The notes under the pieces are model-generated. The model had not been told where the DNA came from and did not search any database. It worked only from the letters and a program-made list of their open reading frames with translations. The translations under genes were made by a program, and so were the position numbers. Below, in pieces: positions 48,096-59,525 of a stretch of DNA of 64,000 bases; position 1 is the stretch's first letter, and every line of letters begins with the position of its first letter. The DNA is from Pteria penguin (lineage: Eukaryota; Mollusca; Bivalvia; Pterioida; Pteriidae), in the NCBI GenBank assembly GCA_035048485.1, contig CM068580.1:38350085-38414084 (forward strand). The letters are read 5' to 3'.

Positions 48096-48252
48096 TGCAG
48101 TGGCGGATCCATGAATTCCGAAAAGGGAGGATGGGGCACATGTTAAAGTTCAGCATTATCCAAAATACTCAGCCATTTTAGCTGCTAAATCCTAAATTTT
48201 ACTCATAAGTGTGGCGAAAAAGGGAGTCGCCCCTTCTAAATCCACCACTGAC
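48096..48252. mobile_element. Short hAT-like MITE
   Basis: Starts CAGTGGCGGATCCATGAATT and ends AAATCCACCACTG (inverse CAGTGGTGGATTT). Comparing with the uninterrupted copy at 40850 shows it was inserted at CATCTA, which is repeated on both sides. Confidence 0.6.
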
Positions 48253-48710
48253 ATCTATAGAGAAAGATTTTTGAAAAGGGGTTATTACTTGCCATATATG
48301 CTTTTAAATCCGGAAAGAGGGTTTGGGTTGGGATTTTGGTCCTGAACGAAGTCGTGTAGTCGAAAGTCCCCTCCGCCCCTCTGAATCCACCACTGTAGAC
48401 CTACACGTGCACATATGTCTCTGATATACCTTGTTAAAGCTAAACTTATCCCTCTAAGTATATTAAAGTGGGTAGCATAGTCATAATGCGATACGACAGT
48501 GTGACTGTCTGTCTTCTTCTACACACACTCCTTACACACATTATATTTATGTGTGACTGAATATTTAAATTGCAACACAATGAAATATAACACACATGAT
48601 CTAGGTAAGGCGGAAATCAATACCTATTGTATAGTAAAACGAAAGTAAAGATATATATTGCTACTGGGGATTTTTGGTTTCGATATAGTATATTAATTAT
48701 CAAATCCAGT

Positions 48711-49237
48711 ATGGCGAGTGATTGGGATGGAGAGACGACAACAGAGGAGACAGTGTCTAAAGAACCGCCACCTCCAAAGTTTCTCTCAGGGCAAGGCATC
48801 AAACGCCAAGTTTCTAGACCTGAGGACAAGGTGTGTTCAGGGAACGATATACATCTAGATGACGCATTATTTCCAGTATCCCGAAAATGGCCTCCAACAT
48901 TCGCCATTAAGGATTTATTCTTCGCAGTTTTAGCATGGATCACTTTTGCATTTGATTATGGGACTGATGTACGCTTGATGATAGAGTACGTTTTGACTGA
49001 TCAGTCACTCTTATTCATCCTGACATTGACCTTTATTGCCGTCCCGTCGTTCATCACTGGCGTCATATCATCTGTATGGTACCAACAAAAGTACCAAGAC
49101 GATCAACACCAATATAGGATTAAGGCTGAGGATAACGACACCGACAAAAAACATAAAGAAAAACATCTGAAGATTGCGAAAAGGATGTATTTAGCAAGAT
49201 TGGTCTTCTCGTTTTTGCAGCTAGGAAGAATATTTAG
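48711..49237 (+). CDS. XK-related protein B, alternative exon 1b
   Basis: The exon encodes 175 residues: a longer polar N-terminal tail of about 70 residues (Glu/Pro-rich, EEPPPPK-like stretch), then LFFAVLAWITFAFDYGTDVR and LLFILTLTFIAVPSFITGVI, a charged Lys/His-rich loop, and LVFSFLQLGRIFR at the splice. I chose the ATG at 48711 (CAGTATGG); upstream in-frame sequence has no ATG start. The donor is TTTAG/GTTTGA, phase 2, completed by the A at 49903 to give Arg. With exons 2 and 3 it yields a 463-residue protein. Being nearest exon 2, this is the likelier main first exon. Confidence 0.88.
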
Positions 49238-49261
49238 GTTTGATACATATATATGTATATG

Positions 49262-49310
49262 AGATGGATGGATAGATGGATGGATGGAGGGAGGGAGAGA
49301 TGGATGGATT
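49262..49310. repeat. GATG/GGAG tetranucleotide repeat
   Basis: GATGGATGGATAGATGGATG followed by GAGGGAGGGAGAGATGGATG, directly after exon 1b of XKR gene B. Confidence 0.85.
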
Positions 49311-49549
49311 TGTATATCAGCCAGATTGAGTTATAGCGGCATTTTTTGCCACCCTCTTGATGTATTTCAGACAGGTGTTCATAACATCTGACAAGTCGAC
49401 ATAACAACTGACAAGTCTCAATATATATGTATGTGACAAGTAAAATGCAACCATATCCTTAAATACTTTTTGTTGACTAAAACTTTTATTTCAATCAAGT
49501 AGAATAAACTTCAAATATCTATATCGTGGTACGGTCTTCACTTTCATTG

Positions 49550-49552
<3 letters not shown>

Positions 49553-49585
<33 letters not shown>
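49553..49585. repeat. (ATT)n microsatellite
   Basis: About eleven ATT units in the intron between exons 1b and 2 of XKR gene B. Confidence 0.9.
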
Positions 49586-49902
49586 GTATCAACTTGGCGT
49601 TGAAAAGTACCAGGGAACAATAAAATGAATTAGAAAAAAATTGAAACTCTTAAAAAACATTTAGGATGAGGTTTCCATCTAGAGCTGAGCATCAACCTTA
49701 TTGTTTTGTGTTTAAGTGGGGTTGGGAGTCCCCCCCCCCTCCGTCCCCTCTGAACCCGCCACTACATGTGTATATAGATATAGTGGCATTTTTATTTCAT
49801 GTTTGCGCGTTTTATGATCAATGCTATGTATTCAGATTTATTTTCAAACAAATATACATACTTTCTATTCTCTTTTTTTTATTTTGTTTTCCTTTCTTTC
49901 AG

Positions 49903-50156
49903 ACAACTAGAGTACATTTACTGTATAGTACATAGTTTTTATCTTCGACATCAACAGCAGAAGGCCGTCGATGAGAAAGACAGAGGGGATCTAGAAAGAA
50001 AAGATCGAAATCTCCGCAGAAGAGCCACCTTTGAGAAGAGAGATGCTGCCATACTCGGGTTAATGGATGGATTTCTCGAGTCGGCTCTTCAACTTCTATT
50101 GCAACTCTATTTGGCAATGTATATGTACAAAACACTGCGTCTTGATTTCATGCGAG
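49903..50156 (+). CDS. XK-related protein B, exon 2
   Basis: The exon encodes about 85 residues: QLEYIYCIVHSF, then a strongly charged loop (EKDRGDLERKDRNLRRRATF), then the family block LGLMDGFLESALQLLLQLYL. The family AP-Q-L is SALQL here, so the usual proline is lost. The acceptor is CCTTTCTTTCAG, the donor CGAG/GTATTA; it is phase 2 in and phase 1 out, as in gene A. It serves both exon 1a and exon 1b. Translation past the donor leaves the family pattern, which supports this boundary. Confidence 0.9.
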
Positions 50157-51113
50157 GTATTATGATATATATATTTAAAAGGATCAACTGTATCTTGTAT
50201 ATTAGACAGATAGCCAAATGTCCGACCATAAGACCCTTTTACTGTCTCGTCATCAAAAGATATCCCGTAAACCAATTCATTTTGAAATATTTTACATGAC
50301 ATAATGGGCTTTGTAATGGACAAACTACTTTTTGCCAGATTTTGCATTTTGACGTTGAATCTTAGTTTATAACGTCACAGTGGAATGACGCAAATTTGAG
50401 CGGCAGACCATCATATAGACCCTTTCACAGTGACTGTAGGACTGTCATTTTGGTTGGCAAAACCATCACTGTTTCCGCAAAATGACGTAAAAAACAATAG
50501 TTTTTTTATTATGACGTTAAAATTTTACGGGAAACGTTACCATTTGTCAACCAAAACGTTAGTCACGCAGTAGACGTGAATAGTTTAAAATAAGAGATTA
50601 GTTTTACAAGAATCTGATTTAAACAATATTCTTTATTGGCACATATTGGCAACGAAATCTGGCAATGATCGATTTATGTTCATGTGTATAAATCAGACTG
50701 AAAATACGAAAAATGTCTACGTTACAATAGAACAACATAGTCATAATAGTGGATGTGTGATCCCTTAATTATAACAAGTTTTCGTAACAACGATTATATG
50801 TATCATTTCGATTTATTCTACCGCAATATTAGATTGTAATAACGTAATTTTAGATCGCAAAATAGGGTCGACATGTCTCGCCCGTCGTGGTTCTTCATTT
50901 AGACAGTAAAAAGTTGGTTGTTTAAATGAGTTTAATTTGTGTTAAATAATAAAAGGTTAGTTTGTGTAGTATTTTAACAAGCATTTACATTTACACCTTT
51001 TTAAAATGTGTCTTGAAATGCAAATCGGTCAATCACCATACAATCGAAGCGAATTTCTTTCTTTTTTCATTATTTATTTCCACAAAATTATGTATAATAC
51101 GCAATTTTGCTAC

Positions 51114-51390
51114 CACTAAGTATGGTTACAGTTTGCATTTAGTCACCTACCAAATTCATTCACCCCTCCACGGTTCGTAAAAGAACGTGACATTCAGTCT
51201 ATTTTTAAAAAATTGTTCTATCTATGACGTCATAAACAATGCGCTGTTTGTCGGAGTTTTGCCTTCAGATGACGTCATCACAGTACAAAATTTCTTTTTG
51301 TGGGCAACATCCTTCATAATTATATGACATCATAACAATCACAAAGCGCACGTGTATGTTGACATTATTGTAGTTGCAATACTATATTAT
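51114..51390 (+). repeat. Dispersed repeat, copy 3, with extra internal sequence
   Basis: The ends match copies 1 and 2 (TTAGTCACCTACCAAATTCA; GTGGGCAACATCC...ATGACATCATAACAATCACA), but about 125 bases with the TGACGTCA unit sit in the middle. Either this is an insertion, or copies 1 and 2 lost it. Confidence 0.6.
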
Positions 51391-52392
51391 CCCCCAGACA
51401 TTGATTTATGGCCTCAGTCGTTATGAGAATCTAAAATCACCTCGAATCCTAGATCGAAAGATATCAGTCGAGGGTGACATACTCCGACGAAGTTTGCCGC
51501 CCGAGACTGATATTTTTCGATCTGGGACGAGAGGTGATTCTTTTTCTCGCTAATTTTAAACTTCATATTAATGCCTATATTATCTTGTTCTAAACATAAA
51601 ACATAAAAAACCTGATGGAGCAGCGTGACGTCGCAAGTAAAAAGTGTGACGTCACAAATAAGCGGTTGCATTGTGTTAGATCGATGTTCCAGACGGATTG
51701 ATCTAGAACCTCACTTCCGGTGGAATTCTTCAGTCTAGTATGCGAGAAATATATATCTCAAAGCAATTACATGTACCAAATTTTCTCGGTATCAGCTTTT
51801 CTCGAGAAATATCGCTCACTTGTCACATGAAGAGACTTTCCAACCCTATAACCTTTTTGCCAATTTTACATGATGTAAGGGACAAATGCAAAACTGCCGC
51901 TCAGATTTGCATCAAACTACTGTGATGTCACATCCCAAGCAGTAACGTCATAGTGAAAATTCCGGCAAAAAGTGGCTTGTCAGGTATAAGACCCCTTACA
52001 TCATTTAAAATTGGAAAAATGGTCTATTGACTGATCGTCACATGCCAAACACCGCACGTCTGGCACGCATTTTCATTATAACTTCATACATAAATGACCC
52101 GTTAAACATGAACTTAACAGTCACGTCACAATGAAACTGCCAAATGACCGTGGTTAAAGTTAGATCTAGCGATCCCTCAATTGAGATGATTGTGATGACG
52201 TCATCTGCGATCCGACAAAACACGCATTTGTTTATGACGTCATAAAAAGATCAATTTCACAAAACGCAATTTTTCATTGTGATGACGTCATCTGAGATCC
52301 GACAAAACACGCATTTGTTTATGACGTCACAAAAAGATCAATTGAAAATTGTCTGAATGTCACGTTCTTTTACGAACCGTGGAAGGGTGAAT
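51158..52392. mobile_element. Element with long inverted repeats carrying TGACGTCA palindromes
   Basis: ATTCACCCCTCCACGGTTCG then TAAAAGAACGTGACATTCAG at the left is inverted at the right end (52352-52392) with one mismatch in about 42 bases. Looser similarity continues inward about 90 bases, and the right side carries that inner unit twice. It lies in the intron between exons 2 and 3 of XKR gene B. Confidence 0.7.
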
Positions 52393-52495
52393 ACACCAAT
52401 CCACTTTTGTCGAATGTTACGTACTTTAGCGCAAAAATACGATTATGATGACGTTACGCAAGGTTGGACAAGTTGGACATTTGATTATGACGTCA
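51225..52495. promoter_or_regulatory. Cluster of eight CRE-like TGACGTCA palindromes
   Basis: Perfect TGACGTCA occurs at 51225, 51270, 51647, 52196, 52235, 52283, 52322 and 52488; a near match TGACGTCG is at 51626. TGACGTCA is the full-length binding site of CREB/ATF-type bZIP factors. The density is far above chance for an 8-mer in AT-rich DNA, but much of it comes from copies of one repeat unit, so regulatory function is only possible. Confidence 0.4.
51434..51541. repeat. Fold-back repeat of about 108 bp
   Basis: AATCACCTCGAATCCTAGAT then CGAAAGATATCAGTC is mirrored by the inverse of GACTGATATTTTTCGATCTG then GGACGAGAGGTGATT. The arms are about 40 bases with several mismatches. Confidence 0.6.
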
Positions 52496-52685
52496 TAATC
52501 ATAACAATCAAAAGTCTGCTAAACATCGTTTTCTATGCCGAAAAGTGGACAGGTTTGTTGATAGTGACGTTAGAATCATTAATTTCAATGTCCGCTAAAC
52601 TTTGCTTTCTTGATGGATAATGAATCCATGTTTTATACAAAATAATCGACTGTGTTTAACAAAGTAATCCATTTCTTCTTTTCAG

Positions 52686-53296
52686 TATCATCTTTATGTG
52701 CATCTCTAGTTTCCACGTCACTTATTCAGACCACATATTACAGAGCTAATAGAAAAGCTGATAGAAACACGAAGAACGTCTCTTACCTGTCGTCCACGTT
52801 TTACTTTTTATGGCGTTTCTGCGAGCTGGCTCCCCGCTACCTTCTTCTGGCACTGACTTGTGCGGTTTTCACACCCTGGTGCTTTATTGCAGTTCCTATA
52901 CATATCCTTTTTGTCTTTTGCCTCTATAGATGGCAAAACCCAGAGCTAAAAGGAATTTGTCCGGATTATGAAAGGACCCCATGTGTTTCTAAGGCAATGA
53001 AGCACCTCTTTATCCTCATGATCAGTTATTTAGGTCTGTTAAGCTTTGTTAACATGTCGGACGGACGGTCAAGGAAAACGGCTACAGTCTTTTACGTGGT
53101 CTTTTACATTGAAAACATTGTAATGACGATGGTATTGTGGTACCTGTCCAATACGAATGATATCCTGTTATCTGGGTGGGCACACGTGCTATGGACAATG
53201 CCTGTTGGCATGGTCTGTCACACGATATTTGCTATGATCTTCTACAAATGTATGCATCCCAATGTTGTAAAACGAAAGAACGCGGGAGAAGTGTAG
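52686..53296 (+). CDS. XK-related protein B, exon 3 (C-terminal half)
   Basis: The last exon encodes 203 residues with the XKR C-terminal helices: LSSTFYFLWRFCELAPRYLL, LILMISYLGLLSFVNMSDGR, and FYVVFYIENIVMTMVLWYL, each with a counterpart in gene A. It ends only about a dozen residues after the last helix (VVKRKNAGEV), so the cytoplasmic tail that carries the caspase site in mammalian XKR8/4/9 is missing. Acceptor TTCTTTTCAG, phase 1; the stop TAG is at 53294-53296. The intron just upstream carries a cluster of CRE-like palindromes. Confidence 0.92.
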
Positions 53297-55416
53297 TGTT
53301 TGATATGATATTAATTAAACCTCGTTGATATTGTTAGACATCTTGTTTATCAGACTGCAAACACTGAAGCGTTATGTTATAAATGAATTGTTATATATAC
53401 ATGTAATTCCATAAGGATTGGATTTAATTGAATTTCTACTATCACATTACGTATTTTTGCTAATAACTATACAATGTTGTTTTGACATATATTTTATTCA
53501 ACTTTTATTAATATATTGGTATGATTATGTTTCGATATATTTTATATTGTCATTCCATGTGAGCAATTGCAGCTTCTGAGACATTCAATACACTCAGACT
53601 TTTGCTGCTACGCTTAAGATACATGTACCCGGTTTTGAAAATTGTATGTAAAACTATTTCCGAGAAGTCAAGATATGTTGTAAATTATAAACCTATTCTT
53701 TTAAAAGTAAGACTGCCTATAAACTTCAATTTTGTCTAATCTCAAGATGGATCCCCGCATGCTTTTAATAAAACGTGTTAAAGTTAAGTTGTTTCCAAAA
53801 CTAACAGCTGTTTTCGAATTTTAATTTACATTAATTGAGCGTAGCTTAATCCTGATAATACTGTTATTTCATATCTTTTAATTACAAATAATTAAAACTG
53901 AGCACATAATTACTTTTTGAATAAAAATGTATTTGAAAATAAATGTTAGGAAATGACAATACTATTCTGACTCTTTGTCTTCATGCCAGTATGGAGTTCT
54001 TCTTTGTCCAGTAGACAGACATATTTAAAACTTTCCAACAGATTGTAATCTCGAAATAATAGCTGGATAACGGACTTTCCCTGACAAGGAACTCATTTGC
54101 GGGATGTGAAACGGATCAGATATGAGTACGAACCGAGGGAAATGGATTGAAAATTCTCCCATCCATTGGAAGGTCTAGAACTCTGGAAGGTGTGACACAC
54201 ATTATAGCGGACTGGATTTGTTTTGGTCGAGCAGTGTCGAACAGTTGCACATTTATACTTCTTTATCATAATTTGCATGCATTTACAGTACTCCTACACA
54301 CATGAAAGGTTGCGCAAGCTTCACTTGTCAAGCTCTCATATGAATGGGAGTAGCATTTACGAAGGCTTAGGAGGTGAATCAGAAGGGTGATCTTTTGTTT
54401 ATCTTTCTTCGGTTGTCAGAATGGATGTTAAACTTTAGATGTGACACTTCTTGTGTAATCGGGGGGAAAGTGGAGAGCCGGTTTTCATGCCCCATTTCCC
54501 ACGCCTTTGATTTAAAACAAAATATTTCCACAGAATATTGAAATATGTTTTTGATTTCGTTTTTTTTTTTTTAAATTTTCGTTTTGACAATCTCTGTCCA
54601 GAGTCATCATCCCCACTATGATTCAACTTGTATTTCTTTCAACATCTTAAAAATAGTATGGGAACGATGGCTATGGGAGGAAATATTGTATTCTGATATG
54701 TACAGTATCTTACATATACATATGTATATTGATTAATTTACTGTATTGTTTCTGTTACTTTGTATCTGTTAAAGTCTACGAAGGAATTGTAAAAAGTTTC
54801 AATTGACACTTAGCCTGGAAACTGGAACATATTGATCAAACATGCCACTGCAAGTGCTGATTTCATGAATTTGTGTATTTTATCTTATTAGTCTTTTTAT
54901 TGATAAATGTTATTGTGAAGAATTGGAATTCGAAATAAATTTTGTATGATTTTTTAAGAAAAAAGATATAAGATTCAAAAGAGGTGTTGTACTACGTTTT
55001 ACTTCTTCAGAACTAATAAAAGGATTTTGAATCATTATGTAAATGAAATACTCAAGGTCTCTCACAAATTATGTTGTTTTTTCCGCCAGATCCACCACGT
55101 GGTGGACTATGGACAAACAACATAGACTTCTGGGAGCACACTCCTTTGACAAACTTCTTCAGACCGATAGCATAGACTGACAAACTGAGTGCATCATACT
55201 GGTGTGAAACAAAAAGGTAGCTTAAGAAATGTTCAGAAGGAAAATTTTAATTCGGTTTTGGTGTCTATTCGAAGATCGTCATTTTTGCATATTTTGTGGT
55301 ATTTTCTTTGATTTTCGCTTGTTCATTGCTAATATCGCATTAATTTTGTGTTATGTTATCTGTTTTCTAGAAAATAAATGTTACCGTGAAGAAGTGGTTT
55401 ACATTTCCTTTTTCAT
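53297..55416. other. 3' UTR and downstream spacer of XKR gene B
   Basis: The first 500 to 650 bases are likely 3' UTR. From about 55080 to 55215 a minus-strand fragment of the family-1 repeat appears (inverse of AAGAAGTTTGTCAAAGGAGG). No further gene. Confidence 0.5.
53767..53772 (+). terminator. Candidate polyadenylation signal AATAAA for XKR gene B
   Basis: AATAAA lies about 470 bases after the stop codon of XKR gene B. A second AATAAA is at 53920-53925. Both sit in AT-rich sequence without a recognised repeat, so either could end the transcript; only position supports the call. Confidence 0.4.
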
Positions 55417-56600
55417 TTTTATACGCCTGCATAAAATGTGGACATTTTATGCCATACTGCTGTCGTCTGTCTGTCCAACCTATCTTGTCTTCGCAACATC
55501 CGGAACACACGAGTCGGTTCTTTATACTACGTAAGAAACCAACCCTGTGTTCCGGATGGTCTTCGAACTCCTCCTAAACCCTTTGATGGAATTTGATGAA
55601 ACGTGGTATAAAGAAATAATACCATATGAAGATGTGCGTATTGGAAGGGGTTGGTCGATTGGTGTTTTACGTCGCTTTCAACAATATTTCAGTTATATCG
55701 CGACATGGAAGCAGGAGGTTACCAACCTCTTAAACACAGTGGTGCGACCCGGGAATCGAACCCGGATCGTCGGCGCCGCAAGCCAAGTGCTTAAACACTA
55801 CACCACGCCTGCCCCCATATATTGGAAGGGGAATGTTGTCCCAAAATAATTACTGGAATTATTACCCTTGGATTTATATTTTTCTATGCAAGTTACCTTA
55901 TCTTCGCAATTACTCCTAAACCTTTTAGAGAATTTTGATGAAACTTAGTACAATGAAAGAACACCATATGAAGATGTACATATTGCATTGCGAATGCTGT
56001 CCAAAAAAAAGTAGGAGTTATGGCTCTTGGACTTGGAGAGTTCCTTAGATTTTTCTATGCAAAATATATGGTTTTTGCAACTACTCTTAAACCCTTTGGG
56101 GGATATTGACGAAACATGGTACAGAGAAATAACACCATATGAAGATGTGCAAATTGGAACGGAAATCCCCCCCCCCCAAAAAATACAGGAGTAATGACCC
56201 TTGAACTTAGATTTTTCTATGTAAAATATCTTGTCTTCGCAACTACTCCTAAACTTTTTGGAGTATTTAATGAAACATGATATAAAGAAAGAACAAGATA
56301 AGAAGATGTGTATATTAGTAGGGGAGTGTTGTCCAAAACAATTTACAGGAGTAATGACCCTTGCACTTAACTTTTTCTATGCCAAAAACATTGTTTTTAC
56401 AACTCCTAAACCCTCTGGAGGATTTTGATGAAACTTGGTACGAAGAAAGATCACATTATGAAGTTGTGCATATTGAAGAGGAATTATCACATCTCAATAT
56501 TTTATACATGTATAAATACAATTGTAGTCGGTGTACTTATGATAGGAGGAAGTGTCAACATGGGAAATGATGAATGCGCGAAGTTCAATTAACCTACAAA
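55417..56600 (-). mobile_element. Hairpin-ended element, family 8, with about 165-bp units
   Basis: The tip holds the perfect hairpin GCATAAAATG-TGGA-CATTTTATGC (55429-55452) next to GTCGTCTGTCTGTCC. Units keyed by CTCCTAAACCCTTTG recur at about 55570, 55915, 56090, 56245 and 56405; the first step becomes about 164 once the SINE and one target copy are removed. Confidence 0.7.
55651..55819 (-). mobile_element. tRNA-headed SINE with 12-bp target duplication
   Basis: On the minus strand: A box GGCGTGGTGTAGTG, B box GGTTCGATTCC with an intact-looking T stem. The exact 12-bp sequence TATTGGAAGGGG flanks it (55639-55650, 55820-55831). It interrupts one unit of the surrounding tandem repeat. A decayed relative (GGAAGCAGGAGG-type segment) is near 16360. 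Confidence 0.85.
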
Positions 56601-58085
56601 CAATTGAAGAAGAAAACTGAACAGTGACAGCATCAAAGGTAATCTACAATTAGATTATTTAGTTCTAGTTTTTATGACACCTAGGATTATAAAGTGTGGG
56701 CGTATTATGTGACGTTCAATGGTGCCCTGTTTTCAAACATACATGTAAGTAAATGCGGTTGCACTACTTGTTAGTTATATTAAGCCTTGTAGGACTTCTT
56801 TAGAACAATGAAAGAGAGTTTTAATCCTTTGGCCAGATACATCAAGAGGCTGACCCAGCGCATGACGTCATTAGCTCCAAAGGACATTCTCCTTTAGCAA
56901 ACTTCCTCTTCAGAAAGGCTCAAAAGACCAAAATACCTAATGTATATTAGTGATCTAGAATGGTGTGGCTAGAGATGTTCTTGTTTTGGTTCATTTCACA
57001 TGAAGTTTGTTTTTATGCATATTTGGACTTTGTTAATTTGCACATTTGTTAATCATAGTGTATATTACTTTGATTAATGTTTCTTCTGTTATCTGATGTT
57101 AGATAATGAAATTGTATTTTTTTATTCGCTATAGAAAAAGGATGGGGGTGCACTGTTTGTAAGTTAAATTAAGGTATTAAATCAATCCGATGGAATAATG
57201 ATATATTTTGACTAGATTTGCTCAAAGGTAGATACAGGGTATTGAAATGTATATATCCAGATGGGTGCCTTCTTTTGTGAAGAGTAACTCAAGAGAAGCA
57301 GCATAGAATGCAATAATGCATAGGAAGAGCTGCCATAACAAGCTATAATGTGTGCAACTTCAACTGTCAAGGGTCATAACTCTTGAATTAGAATAACTGT
57401 CTTTTCAGTCAAATCTTAAACAACACAGGTGGCAAGTCTAGCTCAGTTTTATGAAATAGTGTAGGAGGAGTTGTGATGACAAGCTATGATGGAACTGAAT
57501 GAAGAAAGGAAAAAGCCCACACATTTAAACTAAACCAAATCCCCTAATGGATGTTTTTTCTTTCCAGAATTATGTTTTATATAATGTGTTTATGCCATTA
57601 AGAATGAACTAATTCTGATGTCTCATGTAAGTTGGAAATGAAATCATATTGAAGCTTTAGCAAATGTGATGATTTTCATATTTTCAGTAATTCCTGATTA
57701 AAGTTAATGAATGGTTTTTGCAATGAAACTCCAAAATGCTCAGCCCCCAATGTGCTAACATAGCTCAGTTTATAAGATATTTACGGTAATAATCTTCCCA
57801 AAAGTTCAAGCTTTTACAGTGTTCCTTTGTTTAAACATGGGTTTATTGCCCACTAAGATATATGTAGAGTTTTCACCAATTTTCTGGGCGAGGGGGGACA
57901 AACACATGGACTATAAATTGTGTGATTAATGTAATCACATCACTTACGCATTATTAAGATTTTGCATCTGAGCTGTAAATAATGCTTGATGTAATAAATC
58001 TTTTAAAAATCACAATCAGTCACACTGCTTGTTAGATAACAATGCCATTGAAGAAAGAAAGATTACTGATGAGATATCTATATGA
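56601..58085. other. Spacer downstream of the SYCE2-like gene, repeat remnants
   Basis: A minus-strand family-1 remnant at about 56870-56960 (ATTCTCCTTTAGCAAACTTC). The rest is AT-rich without coding evidence. Confidence 0.45.
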
Positions 58086-58091
58086 TTTATT
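58086..58091 (-). terminator. Polyadenylation signal AATAAA for the SYCE2-like gene
   Basis: Read on the minus strand, AATAAA occurs about 130 bases after the stop codon of the SYCE2-like gene, a normal distance for a short 3' UTR, followed by AT-rich DNA. Confidence 0.5.
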
Positions 58092-58219
58092 TTACACACA
58101 TAATCATTTATCTAATCAATACAATCAATATACCAGTAAATCATCACAACTTTCAGTTTCTATTTCACATATATAAATTATAGGAACAGATCCTTAAGGG
58201 TACGCATATTTCTCAATAC

Positions 58220-58402
58220 CTATTTCTGCATATCCTGGTAAAATATTTGTAATGAACCTTTGAACTGATCTAGTTCTTCTTCAAGTTTTGCAATTCTGTT
58301 CAGACATTCAAACAGTTCATGAATTTTATCCTGTATAACTTTTCCTTGTATTTCATATAAATTACACATTTTGCCTTCTATTCGTGACACAGTCTTCATT
58401 TT
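58220..58402 (-). CDS. SYCE2-like synaptonemal complex central element protein, last exon
   Basis: The exon encodes 60 residues and a TAG stop (58222-58220). It is one alpha-helical coiled coil: GKVIQDKIHELFECLNRIAK and LEEELDQFKGSLQIFYQDM. Vertebrate SYCE2 ends with the same layout (a QEKL...F-like helix, then LE-x-ELKQ, then a V-x-x-x-Y-x-D-L/M end). The acceptor is TTTCTTTTTCAG. Similarity was judged by eye against remembered family features, so a short unrelated coiled-coil protein is the main alternative; the two-exon match makes SYCE2 more likely. Confidence 0.7.
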   Translation of the reverse strand, partial: KMKTVSRIEGKMCNLYEIQGKVIQDKIHELFECLNRIAKLEEELDQFKGSLQIFYQDMQK

Positions 58403-59525
58403 CTGAAAAAGAAACATACAAGAAATTATTTTAAATACATGTAATTAATTACTAGAGTTTGAAAGTGATTTATTTACAAAACTTTCATAGACTACAGAAA
58501 TAAAAATTTTATTTATTTTTTTTTTTAATTTAAATGTATACGAAATTTTTTTTTCAGGTAGTCGGCTGTTTGTAAGTGAATAAATTGTGTAAAGATGAGC
58601 AATATAGGCTAATTTTGGTTTCTCGTTATTATGATTTTATATTGCTTTTTACACCACATTATTTCTATTCCATGGTGACTGTCTTGCTGTTGTATGGCCT
58701 CATGATATTTTTACAATAGACCCACTGGAAACGGTGACATATTTTTCATATCATAGCATATACCTTGACATGGATTGTTGGTTGATACTGTTTCTTCCAA
58801 AAGACAGTAAGAGAGACACACTGTGGGAATGATTCACTTAGAAAGTAATAAATGTTTGTAAAACATATGCCCCTGCAGTGACAAATTTTTCTGACTTTGG
58901 ATATACATGTATTGACCTCCATCAGACCTCCTCTTTTGATAAGATTTAATACACCATAATATAATTTGTATAGGATGCTTGGTACTTGATTATCACACAC
59001 ACAGACACAGACACTCATATATGATCATATTGGCACCATATTGATAATGGATGATAAGATTTTTGATATATGTACATTTAATGTGACTTTAGAATACAAT
59101 GTACTAGAAATTCACTATTCACAACATATGAAACACCATATCACTATTTCTATTTATACAAATTAAATCACACTCCAATATAAACATATCTTATAATGGT
59201 GAAGCCATGACAGTCTTTACCTTGATATTATTCAGACAACAACTTATGATACATGGCTTTTTAACATCTAGAATCCAAAGTCTTAATTTTGTAGGTTTCA
59301 TTTGATCCCAAAGCATGTGACTAAGATTATATTGTAAAATATTTCTTCAATACATGTTACATATATATAATGAAAGCCACTTTAGTAAACACTAAATCAA
59401 TATCAGCATATCTGCATGGCCAAAACTTCACCAATGTCCACAGCAGAAACATACAAAACGAATCATGTAAGTTTTCCTTATACAATCTTATAACATTACG
59501 GTACTAAATATTCAAAACTGATTAC

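Larger units (their letters stand above)
47780..48395. mobile_element. Second copy of the 40565 element with nested SINE and MITE
   Basis: It shares GCAAAATCCGTCATCATCTC and CAGAAGCATCTA with the copy at 40740-40850 and ends GAATCCACCACTG. The truncated SINE (47838-48004) and a 157-bp CAGTGGCGGATCCATGAATT...AAATCCACCACTG MITE (48096-48252) are inserted in it. Confidence 0.55.

Noticed and set aside
55740..55815. tRNA gene on the minus strand
   Set aside because: A and B boxes are good, but acceptor and D stems do not pair, and a 12-bp target duplication shows it is a SINE head.
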